DNA from: an uncultured Agrococcus sp.
GTDB lineage: Bacteria; Actinomycetota; Actinomycetes; Actinomycetales; Microbacteriaceae
Direction of reading: 5' to 3'
NCBI RefSeq assembly: GCF_945915485.1
Contig: NZ_CAMEFJ010000004.1
Span: 1-64,000 of the forward strand
Length of the DNA: 64,000 nt
The notes below the pieces were generated by a model. The model was not told the DNA's origin. It did no database searches and saw only the letters and a program-made list of their open reading frames with translations. Below, piece after piece: positions 17,871 through 26,276 of the stretch (position 1 is its first letter; the number at the start of each line of letters is the position of its first letter). The position numbers and the translations under genes are program-made.

Positions 17871-19472
17871 CTAGTAGACGATGCTGAAGACCCACACTGC
17901 AAGGGTCATGGTTACGAGGCTGATCGTCACGATGCCGAAAAGGTTGATCCAGAGACCGGCTTTCACCATCTGCGGAATCGTCACGTAGCCCGTTCCATAC
18001 ACAACCGCGTTGGGTGGCGTCGCGACGGGCAGCATGAAGGCGCAGGTGGCCGCGAGCGCCACGGGGATCGTCAGCAGCATCGGGTCCACACCGATGCCGA
18101 TCGCGATACCTCCTGCAATGGGGAGGAACGTCGCAGCCGTCGCGGTGTTCGACGTGATCTCGGTCAGAAAGAGAATCGCAGCGGCAAGTATGACCACCAT
18201 CAGTACAACGGGGAGACCGCCGATCGCGGCCGACACATCGCCGATCCATTCCGTCAGACCCGAGGACGAGAACTGCGCAGACAGCGCAAGCCCTCCTCCG
18301 AAGAGCAGCAGCACACCCCACGGGAGCTTGACCGCGGATTCCCAGTCGAGCAGACGAACACCCCGCTGCGCGCCGGCGGGAATGAAGAACAGCAGAATAC
18401 CGGCTGTCAATGCAATACCGGCGTCGCTGATGGGAGGGTCCTCCCAAATGAGCGGAACCGCGATCCAGCTCACGGCTGCAAGGGAGAACACGACCAGCAC
18501 AAGGATCTCTCCCATGGAAACCGGGCCGAGCTTCTTCACCTCCTCGTTGATGAGAGCGCGTCCGCCGGGGATGGTTTTCACTTCGGGCTTGAACAGTACT
18601 TTGGCGAGCATCCACCAGGTGAAGGCGAGCATGACCACCGAGAGCGGGAAGCCGACGATCATCCACTGCCCAAAGCCGATTTCAATATCATGCTCTTGGC
18701 TGAGGTACGCAGCGAGGAGCGCGTTCGGAGGAGTTCCGATCAGCGTCCCCAACGAACCGATAGAAGCCGCATACGCGATACTCAGCATGAGACCGGCGCC
18801 GAACTTCGTCTTCAGGGCTCCAGCTGCTCCGGAACCCTTCTCGATGACACCCTTTCGCTCCATCGCTTCGCTCACGAGTTCCAGCACAGAGAGACCGATG
18901 GGCAGCATCATCACCGCGGTGGCGGTATTCGAGACCCACATGGAAATGAAGCCGGTGGCGATCATGAAGCCGGCCAAGAGCGCACCCGTTCGCTCCCCCA
19001 TAGCGCGCAGCACGAGCAACGCTATGCGCCTGTGCAGGTTCCAACGTTGCATGGCAAGAGCGATGAGGAAGCCGCCCATGAACAGGAAGATGATGTTGTT
19101 GCCATAGCTGGCGCCAACCGAATCCACTGTCACGGGGGCATCTTCGGTTCCCTGCGAAAGAAGAGGGAACACGATAAGCGGCACGATCGCGGTCGCTGGG
19201 ATGGGCAGAGCCTCCGTCATCCACCACACAGCCATGAGTCCCGCAATCGCAGCGGTCAGTCGTGCATCGTGTGCGACCTCACCCGGCATTGCCGTGTACA
19301 GCAGGAGTGCCAGCGCAAGACCTCCCGCGAGGCCTATCCACCGGACCCGCACCGTGCGTCTTGTGAAGGCTGCTGCCATCTCCCCCGGCGATCGTCTATC
19401 AACTTCGGTATCGACCTCGGGTAGCGGAGAGAAATGTTCCGCGTGTTCTCCGGCCGGGCGCGACTTCGCCAT
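17871..19472 (-). CDS. DASS/SLC13-family sodium-coupled anion symporter
   Basis: 533 residues with a ~45-residue hydrophilic N-terminus followed by 11-12 hydrophobic segments. Both SNT ion/substrate motifs are visible (WVSNTATAVMML and ITSNTATAATFL), each paired with a TPPN loop (GTLIGTPPNALL and LPVATPPNAVV), as in VcINDY-type transporters of di- and tricarboxylates or sulfate. Substrate cannot be assigned; the dicarboxylate type is slightly favoured by the SNT/TPPN pattern. It lies on the minus strand 90 bp downstream of a TSUP-family gene. Confidence 0.9.
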   Translation of the reverse strand: MAKSRPAGEHAEHFSPLPEVDTEVDRRSPGEMAAAFTRRTVRVRWIGLAGGLALALLLYTAMPGEVAHDARLTAAIAGLMAVWWMTEALPIPATAIVPLIVFPLLSQGTEDAPVTVDSVGASYGNNIIFLFMGGFLIALAMQRWNLHRRIALLVLRAMGERTGALLAGFMIATGFISMWVSNTATAVMMLPIGLSVLELVSEAMERKGVIEKGSGAAGALKTKFGAGLMLSIAYAASIGSLGTLIGTPPNALLAAYLSQEHDIEIGFGQWMIVGFPLSVVMLAFTWWMLAKVLFKPEVKTIPGGRALINEEVKKLGPVSMGEILVLVVFSLAAVSWIAVPLIWEDPPISDAGIALTAGILLFFIPAGAQRGVRLLDWESAVKLPWGVLLLFGGGLALSAQFSSSGLTEWIGDVSAAIGGLPVVLMVVILAAAILFLTEITSNTATAATFLPIAGGIAIGIGVDPMLLTIPVALAATCAFMLPVATPPNAVVYGTGYVTIPQMVKAGLWINLFGIVTISLVTMTLAVWVFSIVY

Positions 19473-19562
19473 GGGTTCTCCTTTGAATCCGTCATGCGAT
19501 CGAATGCGCGCACCAACATACCTGATGCGAGTGAAAATTCCCGCCGATCTCCCTGCCGTGTC

Positions 19563-20327
19563 CTACGCAATCAGTTCGAACGCTCCGCGAACGATGGCTG
19601 CGACACCTCCGACGGCGGCGAGCACCATGGCTAGACGGCGAGCGAGGGCCGCTGTCACGACCCGCGTCAGTGGCGTTGCGATCAGGAGTCCGAGGCCAAC
19701 GCTGCAGGGAATGATCAGAAGCAGTAGTCCGAAATGCAATGATCCCACTGGTCCCGGCTCTACTGCCCCCATGACCAGCTTGGACACGACGGAGGCGATG
19801 CCCATCGTCATGAACACCGGCTGGAGGGTCGCCGAGAAACCCACTTGCTCCCACCTGGAGAGCCGCGAGTAGATCACCATGACCGGGGCAGCGACACCCG
19901 AGGTGGTGTTGAAAAAACCGCCCAAGAACCCCGCCGCCACCGCAGCCCCCGGTGATTTCCATTCCGGAATCCTGCGCGCGAACACCGTGAGCAGTAGCGC
20001 GCTGACGACAAGGCTACCGAGCAGAATCGACAGCCAGGCTGTCGGCAGGGCACCGACGAGCCAAGCAGCGGGCCAGGCGCCAACGGCCGCTGCGGGTGCG
20101 ATCAGGAGGTACGCACGCCAATTGATGAAGCGCCACACCGCGAACATGATCAACAACCCGGAGATGACCGTCGTCACATTGGTCATGAATACGCCGAATG
20201 CCGGCCCGAGTAACAGCGCTAGCACCGGGGCGACGACGAGACCGACGCCGGTTCCGGAGAGCCTTTGCAGCACTGTGCCGGTGAGCACGGTCACGATAAT
20301 GATCGCGACGACAACGGCAGTATCCAC
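19563..20327 (-). CDS. TSUP (TauE/SafE) family membrane permease
   Basis: 254 residues, about eight transmembrane segments in two halves, with the family motifs GTGVGLVVAPVLALLLGP near residues 25-42 and FLGGFFNTTSGVAAPVMVIY near 134-153. TSUP proteins export or import sulfur-containing or organic anions such as sulfite or sulfoacetate. GTG start. It probably shares a transcript with the downstream DASS symporter, suggesting joint handling of an anion. Confidence 0.88.
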   Translation of the reverse strand: MDTAVVVAIIIVTVLTGTVLQRLSGTGVGLVVAPVLALLLGPAFGVFMTNVTTVISGLLIMFAVWRFINWRAYLLIAPAAAVGAWPAAWLVGALPTAWLSILLGSLVVSALLLTVFARRIPEWKSPGAAVAAGFLGGFFNTTSGVAAPVMVIYSRLSRWEQVGFSATLQPVFMTMGIASVVSKLVMGAVEPGPVGSLHFGLLLLIIPCSVGLGLLIATPLTRVVTAALARRLAMVLAAVGGVAAIVRGAFELIA

Positions 20328-20377
20328 GGGTTCAGCGTAATACCGCGTCCCGGACTCCGCCCGATACGCTGTTCTGT

Positions 20378-21523
20378 GTGCTTGAGATGACCCTGCAGAG
20401 CCTCCGTCACTTAGCGTCGGCCGTCGGTCGACACGGCCTGTCCATCGCGACCCTCGCGGAAGCCTCCAGTAAGCGCTTCTCCTCCCGCACCGCGCTCGTG
20501 ACGGCCAATCGTCGTTACACGTTCCAGCAGTTGTGGCGCACTGCCGAAGCTGCCGCGGCAGGGCTGTATCTGCACGTTCTTGGCCGCAGACCGCGCATGA
20601 TCGTGGTCGTCGGAGAAGGCGAAGACATGGTGATCACCCTGCTCGCGGCCCACCGGCTCGGCCTGGACGTCATGCCGGTCGACCCGGGTGCCGACCCGGA
20701 AGTGCTACGACGCTCGGTTCCCGCCGACGCACTGCTCGTGCACGAGCAGGACAAGCCCGACTGGCATCGCGGGCCGGCCGTTTCTACGGCACGACTCTCG
20801 GAGCTCGCTGAAGCATCTGGAACGAATCTCGGAAGAACCAAGCGTCGTTCGAGAATCATTCTGCTCTCGAGCGGTCGCTCCGGTGTTCCACGGGCCCATG
20901 TTACGAAACCGATCGGATTCGGCGGGGTCGTACAGCTCACCGCCCTGCACCGCCGGATCGGCATCAGCGAGCGCGACCGTGTGCTGGCGTGCACTCCCCT
21001 GCAGCACGGACACGGGCTCCAGCTCCTTGCCTCCTGTCTGCTGACCGGTGCGAAACTCGTCTACGCACCGTCGAGCGATGCCTCCGAGCTGCTCGACCTC
21101 ATGCTGAACGAGCGCATCACGGTTGCCTCGGGAAAGCCCTCGAAGTTCGAGCACATGGCTTCCCTGCTCGAGGAGAGCCAACGACCCGCGCCGCCGCTTC
21201 GCCGCATCGTCTGCAGTTCCGAGCCGCTCGAGCCCGAACTCGTCGAGCGGATGAACAAGCTCTGGGGCCCCGTCATCATGAATTCCTACGGCATGACCGA
21301 GACCGGCACGGTGGCGCTCGCGACGCCCGAACAGGTGCTGCGGCATCCAGGCACGGTCGGTAAGCCGCTGCCGGGCGTCGAGATCGGCATCGTCGGCTCG
21401 CCCGTGTGGGCGAACGCGGAGGGTCGAATCTGGGTGCGGGGCGGTAACCGCACGGTCATCACCGGCGACTTCGGTCGCATCCGGCATCGGCTCATCTACG
21501 TAGACAGCACCGACGCACGCTAG
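20378..21523 (+). CDS. Shortened AMP-binding (acyl-CoA synthetase-like) protein
   Basis: 381 residues. The large subdomain of an adenylate-forming enzyme is recognisable: TALVTANRRYTFQQLWRTAE (~38-57), a P-loop-position motif LLSSGRSGVPRAH (162-174) in place of the usual TSGTTGxPK, NSYGMTETGTVAL (302-314) and VITGDFGRI (360-368). The protein stops right after that aspartate region, so the hinge and the C-terminal subdomain with the catalytic lysine are absent. It may be a decayed enzyme or a non-ligase derivative. GTG start at 20378, with an ATG at 20387 as alternative; no strong ribosome-binding site seen. Confidence 0.75.
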   Translation: MLEMTLQSLRHLASAVGRHGLSIATLAEASSKRFSSRTALVTANRRYTFQQLWRTAEAAAAGLYLHVLGRRPRMIVVVGEGEDMVITLLAAHRLGLDVMPVDPGADPEVLRRSVPADALLVHEQDKPDWHRGPAVSTARLSELAEASGTNLGRTKRRSRIILLSSGRSGVPRAHVTKPIGFGGVVQLTALHRRIGISERDRVLACTPLQHGHGLQLLASCLLTGAKLVYAPSSDASELLDLMLNERITVASGKPSKFEHMASLLEESQRPAPPLRRIVCSSEPLEPELVERMNKLWGPVIMNSYGMTETGTVALATPEQVLRHPGTVGKPLPGVEIGIVGSPVWANAEGRIWVRGGNRTVITGDFGRIRHRLIYVDSTDAR

Positions 21524-21873
21524 CGCGTAGCCACATCTCGAACGCGGCTACCGACGCGAGTCGGCGCTAGCCGACGAGCTGTTGGACGCGCTGGAGCTCC
21601 AAAGGGAACGCAACGCGTTCGCGCGACGCTAGCGCGGTGCGTCCGTCGTGGCAATCATTTCTGGTTGCCACTCGCACCCAGCGCTCGTCACCGTCTCGGT
21701 GACCGGAAGTCGCCCAACGAGGCGGCTCCGGGTACGCGCTGGAGCTCCTTACGGACGCAAAGCGTCCGTGCGACTGCCCGCGCTGGAGCGCCAAAAAAGG
21801 CAGTCCTTTCGGACTGCCTCAGCGACGCCAGCGCCGCGTCCGTCTCGGACGCGGCTACCGACGCGAGTCGGCG
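21524..21873. repeat. Modular hairpin array with duplicated ftsY 3' end
   Basis: This 350-bp gene-free tract has layered repeats. A 46-bp unit at 21543-21588 recurs at 21850-21895, overlapping the ftsY 3' end, with two mismatches; both copies encode QQLVG-stop on the minus strand. A 13-bp unit (GCGCTGGAGC-T/G-CC) occurs at 21588, 21736 and 21780, each followed at once by a hairpin with a different sequence: GAACGC-AAC-GCGTTC (21606), ACGGACGC-AAA-GCGTCCGT (21751) and GGCAGTCC-TTTC-GGACTGCC (21799). Two TCT-loop hairpins (21687-21703, 21834-21854) and GTGGCAA/TTGCCAC (21648-21671) complete the array. Confidence 0.8.
21793..21818 (-). terminator. Rho-independent terminator of ftsY
   Basis: Read on the minus strand: GGCAGTCC, GAAA tetraloop, GGACTGCC, then six T. 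This is a textbook intrinsic terminator 56 bp after the ftsY stop, embedded in the hairpin array. Confidence 0.88.
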
Positions 21874-22743
21874 TCAGCCGACGAGCTGTTGGACGAACAC
21901 ATGCGGCGTGAAGCCGGTCATGTCGTTGATGCCCTCTCCCTGGCCGATGAGCTTGATGGGAATCCCCGTGCGCTCCTGGACGGCGAGGATGAAGCCGCCC
22001 TTCGCGCTGCCATCCAGCTTGGTGATCACGAGCCCTGTTACGCCTGCGTGCTGAATGAAGGCCTCTGCCTGGGAGACGCCGTTCTGGCCCGTTGTCGCGT
22101 CGAGCACGAGGAGAACCTCGGAGACCGGCGCCTGTTTCTCGACGACACGACGGATTTTGCCGAGTTCGTCCATCAGGCCGCCCTTGGTCTGCAACCTTCC
22201 GGCGGTGTCGATGAGGCACATGGCGATGCCGCGCTCTTTCGCTGCATCGACGGTTTGAAAGGCGACGGACGCAGGATCCTGGCCCTCGCGTTCCGGTCTG
22301 ATGATGTCGGCGCCGCCTCGTTCCGCCCACGTCGCGAGTTGTTCGACGGCTGCCGCGCGGAACGTGTCGGCAGCGCCGACGATGACCGACTGGCCGTGCC
22401 CCGTGAGGAATTTCGCGAACTTCCCGATGGTCGTCGTCTTGCCCACTCCGTTGACACCCACGACCAGGATGACGGCGGGGCGCTCCTTCAAGTTCAGGGT
22501 CGGGTCGTACTGGGCGAAGCGCTCCTCGAGTCGTTCCCGCAGCATCCGCTGGAGATCCTTCGGGTCCTCGGTCCGGTAGCGCTCGACATCCTCGCGCAGA
22601 TCGTCGATGAGCGACTCGGTGATGTCCGGGCCGAAATCTGCCGTGATCAGTGCGGTTTCCAGGTCGTCCCAGGTTTCTTCCGTGATGGTTTCGCGAACGA
22701 ACATTCCGCGCAGTGCGCCGGTGAGTGACCACTTTTGTGCCAT
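21874..22743 (-). CDS. ftsY: Signal recognition particle receptor FtsY
   Basis: 289 residues. Membrane receptor GTPase for the SRP. NG domain only: N domain 1-90, Walker A VVGVNGVGKTTTIGKFAKFL (94-113), GAADTFRAAAVEQL, DTAGRLQTKGGLMDEL and ITKLDGSAKGG. It lacks the long acidic A domain of E. coli FtsY, as is common in Gram-positives. The last residues (VQQLVG) lie inside the upstream edge of the repeat array. In related genomes it directly follows smc; here terC, DUF817 and a methyltransferase intervene. Confidence 0.97.
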   Translation of the reverse strand: MAQKWSLTGALRGMFVRETITEETWDDLETALITADFGPDITESLIDDLREDVERYRTEDPKDLQRMLRERLEERFAQYDPTLNLKERPAVILVVGVNGVGKTTTIGKFAKFLTGHGQSVIVGAADTFRAAAVEQLATWAERGGADIIRPEREGQDPASVAFQTVDAAKERGIAMCLIDTAGRLQTKGGLMDELGKIRRVVEKQAPVSEVLLVLDATTGQNGVSQAEAFIQHAGVTGLVITKLDGSAKGGFILAVQERTGIPIKLIGQGEGINDMTGFTPHVFVQQLVG

Positions 22744-22786
22744 GGATCCATCGTAGGTGAGTGTTTTACCCGCTGTGATCCGCTAC

Positions 22787-22904
22787 ACTCGACTTCGCGA
22801 CGGGGAGTATCCCATTCGCAACATTCGTCATCACGCACGGCGTCGAGGCCTGGCCGGATGTTGCGGCAAGCTGTGTCTTGCGGGAGAGACGGTCGAGTAC
22901 CGTC
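22787..22904 (+). ncRNA. yybP-ykoY (Mn2+) riboswitch upstream of terC
   Basis: The leader carries the conserved yybP-ykoY elements: GGGGAGTA (22802), GGCGTCGAGGCCTGGCCGGA in the middle and GGGAGAGAC (22882-22890) near the 3' side. A P1 stem can form between ACTCGAC (22787-22793) and GTCGAGT (22892-22898). An alternative hairpin GACGGT-CGAGT-ACCGTC (22888-22904) overlaps the P1 3' strand and the conserved GAGAC, and lies 15 nt before the AAAGGA ribosome-binding site, so it is a plausible expression platform. This family senses Mn2+ and often precedes TerC-type exporters. Confidence 0.82.
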
Positions 22905-22930
22905 AACCTCTCAACTCGTAAAGGACACCT

Positions 22931-24178
22931 GTGGACTCATACGTGATCTTCGAGATCGTCTCCATGACGATTCTCGTAGGCATTCTGATCTTTGATCTTC
23001 TTCTTGTGGTCAAGCGACCGCACGTTCCCTCCATGAAGGAGGCGACCGGCTGGGTCGTCTTTTACGTATCGCTGGCGCTGCTCTTCGCCGGAGTGCTGTT
23101 CCTCATGGGCGATACGGAGCGGAGCTTCCAGTTCATAACGGGCTGGGCGCTCGAGTATTCGCTCTCGATCGACAACCTGTTCGTGTTCATCATCATCTTG
23201 GCCAGGTTCTCCGTTCCTCGTGAAATGCAGCAACGCGTGCTGATGATCGGCATCATGATCGCGATCGTGCTGCGCGGTATCTTCATCCTGGTCGGTGTCC
23301 AGCTGGTTGAGCGCCTCTCGTGGGTGTTCTACATCTTCGGGGCATGGCTGATCTACACCGCTTGGAAGCAGGCGTTCGGCAGCGACGATGAGGATGGCCA
23401 GAAGGACAATCTCTTCACCAGGATGCTCAGGAAGCGCATTCGCCTGACCGACGAGTGGCGTGGCGGCAAGATGCGCATCGAGTACGAGGGGCACCGCTAC
23501 TTCACGCCGATGCTCATGGTGATCATCGCACTGGGCACGACGGATCTGCTGTTCGCGATCGATTCGATCCCGGCGATCTTCTCGGTGACGACGGATCCGT
23601 TCCTCGTCTTCGCATGTAACATCTTCGCGCTCATGGGGCTGCGGCAGCTGTACTTCCTGCTCGGTGGTCTGCTCGATCGGCTCGTGTACCTGCACTACGG
23701 CATTGCCGCCATTCTGGGCTTCATCGGCGTCAAGCTCGTCTTCCACGCAATGGAGGCGAACGACCTGTTCTTCCTCAATGGTGGCGAGCCCATCGGCTGG
23801 GTCCCGCACATCGAGACCTGGCACTCGCTCGTGGTCATTCTGGTCGCCATGGTGGTGTCGGTCGTGGCCTCGCTGTTGAAGACGCTGCGAGACCGTATGA
23901 AGGGCAAGCGCTCAGAGCTGCCCGTCGTGGGCCCGGTGGAGGCGGAACTCGACGAGTCGGGTCACTACCAGCTGGTGACGGCGCGCGGAACGTCCTTTGC
24001 GCGCCCCCTGCAGCTCGACCGCACGGGCGATGACGTCAAGATCGTCGACTCGGCAGGCAACACGGCCGACCCGGAGGAGTTCAATCGCGACGAATTGCTC
24101 AATGCGTTGGACGCCGACCTCGATCGGGAATCGAATCGAATCATCCGCCAAGATCTCGACGAGACCGATCGACCCTAG
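22931..24178 (+). CDS. TerC/Alx-family integral membrane protein, probable Mn2+ exporter
   Basis: 415 residues. About nine transmembrane helices; the family signature WALEYSLSIDNLFVFIIIL lies near residues 75-93 and the second half contains GTTDLLFAIDSIPAIFSVTT (~200-219) with the paired acidic residues. The last ~90 residues form a hydrophilic tail. TerC/Alx/MeeY proteins have been linked to Mn2+ export, sometimes metalating secreted enzymes. The GTG start is supported by AAAGGA six bases upstream. The riboswitch in the leader predicts induction by Mn2+. Confidence 0.93.
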   Translation: MDSYVIFEIVSMTILVGILIFDLLLVVKRPHVPSMKEATGWVVFYVSLALLFAGVLFLMGDTERSFQFITGWALEYSLSIDNLFVFIIILARFSVPREMQQRVLMIGIMIAIVLRGIFILVGVQLVERLSWVFYIFGAWLIYTAWKQAFGSDDEDGQKDNLFTRMLRKRIRLTDEWRGGKMRIEYEGHRYFTPMLMVIIALGTTDLLFAIDSIPAIFSVTTDPFLVFACNIFALMGLRQLYFLLGGLLDRLVYLHYGIAAILGFIGVKLVFHAMEANDLFFLNGGEPIGWVPHIETWHSLVVILVAMVVSVVASLLKTLRDRMKGKRSELPVVGPVEAELDESGHYQLVTARGTSFARPLQLDRTGDDVKIVDSAGNTADPEEFNRDELLNALDADLDRESNRIIRQDLDETDRP

Positions 24179-24187
24179 TTCCTACGT

Positions 24188-24259
24188 AACACTTCTCGGT
24201 CTATACATGGCGACACGCCGATATGGAGCGTTCGTTCCATGCATGGACCGAGAAGTGTT
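24188..24259. repeat. 68-72-bp palindromic element, copy 1
   Basis: Perfect 14-bp terminal inverted repeats (AACACTTCTCGGTC / GACCGAGAAGTGTT) flank a 44-bp centre. The 68-bp core, reverse-complemented, matches the element at 49779-49846 at about 61 of 68 positions by hand alignment. It lies between the 3' ends of terC and the DUF817 gene, so it may act as a bidirectional terminator as well as a dispersed extragenic palindrome. Confidence 0.85.
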
Positions 24260-24286
24260 CAGCGAGGTTAATGCTGGGAGTCGGGA

Positions 24287-25168
24287 TTATGAGTCTGGCT
24301 CTCGGGGCCGGTGGACGAATGTGACGAGCACGACGGAGATGATCATCAGCAGGAACCAGCTGGTGACTTTCTGGAGGGACACCGGTTCCCAGCCGTCCAG
24401 CTGACTCGGATACAGCCACGCACCGGCGAAAGTGCCGAGGTTCTCCGCGATCCAGATGAAGACGGCGACGAGCCCGAAAGCGACGAGAATCGGCATGGGG
24501 AAACGTCGTCTGTGAATTCTGAAGTACATCGTGCACCGGCCCCAGATCAGGAGTACTGCCGCCAGGAGAATCCACCGGAAGTCGAACGCGAAGTGGTGCG
24601 TGAAGAAGTTCGAGTAGATGAGGACGGCGACGACGACGGTGAGGGTTCTGGGCGGATAGCGGAAGAAGCGCAGATCGAACATGCGCATTGTGCGGACCAT
24701 GTACGAGCCGACAGCCGCATACATGAATCCCGTGAACAGCGGCACTCCTCCTACCCTCAGCAGCCCTTCCGGATCGTAGATCCATGACCCCATTGCCGTC
24801 TTGAACAGTTCCATGACAGTGCCTGTGACGTGGAACAGGAGCACGACCCAGAGTTCGCGTAGCGTCTCGAGCTTGAACGCCAGCATGGCGATCTGCAGCG
24901 CAATCGCGTACAGCGTCAGGACGTCGTTGCTCGCGACCGGCGCGTCGTTCGGCCAGAAGGCGCGAACCGTGACGATACCGAGCAGCAAAAGTGCTCCGAA
25001 AACGCACGCCCACGCCTGCTTCAGCGTGAACACGCTGAGTTCGATCACGACCCGACGAAACCGCGAGCGCCCACGACCACGGAGTCGAGCGTGCGCCCAG
25101 CTGTCGATGGCGAGCTCTACGGTCGTGAATTCCGGCCGACGAGGATTCGTGCTGGACGTATCCGTCAT
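24287..25168 (-). CDS. DUF817 family membrane protein
   Basis: 293 residues. About eight hydrophobic segments. Conserved DUF817-type stretches are VVLLFHVTGTVMELFKTAMG, GVPLFTGFMYAAVGSYMVR and a C-terminal FIWIAENLGTFAGAWLYPSQ block. Function is unknown. ATG 25168 is chosen because ATGA overlaps the stop of the upstream methyltransferase gene, indicating translational coupling; the open frame extends further into that gene. Converges on terC with the palindromic element between. Confidence 0.88.
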   Translation of the reverse strand: MTDTSSTNPRRPEFTTVELAIDSWAHARLRGRGRSRFRRVVIELSVFTLKQAWACVFGALLLLGIVTVRAFWPNDAPVASNDVLTLYAIALQIAMLAFKLETLRELWVVLLFHVTGTVMELFKTAMGSWIYDPEGLLRVGGVPLFTGFMYAAVGSYMVRTMRMFDLRFFRYPPRTLTVVVAVLIYSNFFTHHFAFDFRWILLAAVLLIWGRCTMYFRIHRRRFPMPILVAFGLVAVFIWIAENLGTFAGAWLYPSQLDGWEPVSLQKVTSWFLLMIISVVLVTFVHRPREPDS

Positions 25169-26268
25169 GCTCGCGTCGCAGTCACGGTGAAGGTCGAGTT
25201 CCTCGCGATCTGCCGCGTTCGGCCGATGCGCTCGAGCAGGGGTCGGTAGCGCAAGTGCGAGTTCCACACGCACAGCAGTTCACCTCCCGGGGCGAGTGCT
25301 CGCCCGGCGTCCTCGATCAGCCGCTCGGCCATCCCCTTGTGCACGGCTGCGCCGAGGTGGAACGGCGGGTTCAGCATGATGAGCGGTGCGCTGCCAACGG
25401 GTATGCCTTCGAGCCCGTCGGCTCGGCGCACATCCACGCGATCTTGCATACCGTTTTCGACGGCGGTGAGCCTCGCGGATGTAGTGGCCGCGCTCGAGAC
25501 ATCCGTTGCGAGGACATGCACATCGGGCCGACGTTTCGCCAGCACGACCGAGAGGATGCCGTTGCCGCACCCGAGGTCAATCGCGGTGGGAGTGTCGGGG
25601 AACTCGTCGATGTGATCAAGCAGCGTCGCTGCGCCCGGATCGAGCGCTGCACCGCCGAACACAGCGCCGTGGGCCACGAGCGTGACATCGAACCGTGCGT
25701 GGTGCTGTCGCTTCGGCCACTGCACCGCCGCATCGCGCTTGGGTCCCATCGCGACCAGCAGCCTGGACTTCCGCCGAGCGTGCTGCGGTTCGACAGTGTC
25801 GAAATAGCGCAGCAGCACATCGTTCATCGCGTGCGTCATGTGCTTGACCCGTCCGCCGGCGATCAGCACCGTGTCGGGATGCGCGCCAACCGCGACGGTC
25901 GCGGCCAGCTCATCGAGAGCATCGAGCCCTCGCGGCAGCTGCATCAGCACCGTGCGGGCGTCGCGCACGACTTCGGGTGAGAGCGGCAACTGGTCGAACG
26001 CATCGCTCGAGAAGCCCACCGTGACCGCATTGCCCTGCAACGCACGCTCGTGCACGATCGAGTCCTGATGCGAGCGCACGTGCTCCGCTCCCCCGCTCAG
26101 TGCACCGAGGGTGAGCGCGCCGTGCCGATCGCCGAGTGCGGTGATCGCGCCGCTCAGCAACCCTCGCTCCGCCGCGAAGTCGAGCAGGTAGGTGTCGGTC
26201 GCATCGTACGCCGCCAGGTTCGAGGCTTCGATGTCCGGTGCGCGACGGAGCCTGCCGAAGTCGATCAT
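25165..26268 (-). CDS. RlmG/RsmC-like rRNA guanine-N2 methyltransferase
   Basis: 367 residues with the two-domain layout of RsmC/RlmG: an N-terminal degenerate methyltransferase-like domain to ~residue 175 and a C-terminal SAM-binding domain with IDLGCGNGILSVVLAKRRPD (~229-248), LATDVSSAA and the catalytic LNPPFHLGAAVH motif (~298-309), the N-P-P-F tetrad of N2-guanine methyltransferases. It probably modifies 23S or 16S rRNA; the exact position cannot be told. Starts 8 bp after the smc stop and is coupled to the DUF817 gene. Confidence 0.87.
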   Translation of the reverse strand: MIDFGRLRRAPDIEASNLAAYDATDTYLLDFAAERGLLSGAITALGDRHGALTLGALSGGAEHVRSHQDSIVHERALQGNAVTVGFSSDAFDQLPLSPEVVRDARTVLMQLPRGLDALDELAATVAVGAHPDTVLIAGGRVKHMTHAMNDVLLRYFDTVEPQHARRKSRLLVAMGPKRDAAVQWPKRQHHARFDVTLVAHGAVFGGAALDPGAATLLDHIDEFPDTPTAIDLGCGNGILSVVLAKRRPDVHVLATDVSSAATTSARLTAVENGMQDRVDVRRADGLEGIPVGSAPLIMLNPPFHLGAAVHKGMAERLIEDAGRALAPGGELLCVWNSHLRYRPLLERIGRTRQIARNSTFTVTATRA

Positions 26269-26276
26269 CCGCGGGC

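Noticed and set aside
21567..21794. Short minus-strand frame ending in QQLVG in the hairpin array
   Set aside because: Its end matches FtsY only because the 46-bp ftsY end is duplicated there; the rest is repeat sequence, so it is reported as a repeat rather than a gene.
21524..21873. CRISPR array
   Set aside because: Repeats are unequal in length and spacing, overlap a gene end, and are made of hairpin modules; no cas genes occur in the window.
24179..24286. Short insertion sequence
   Set aside because: The terminal inverted repeats invite this reading, but the element is 68-72 bp with no transposase and no visible target duplication, so it is called a dispersed palindrome.
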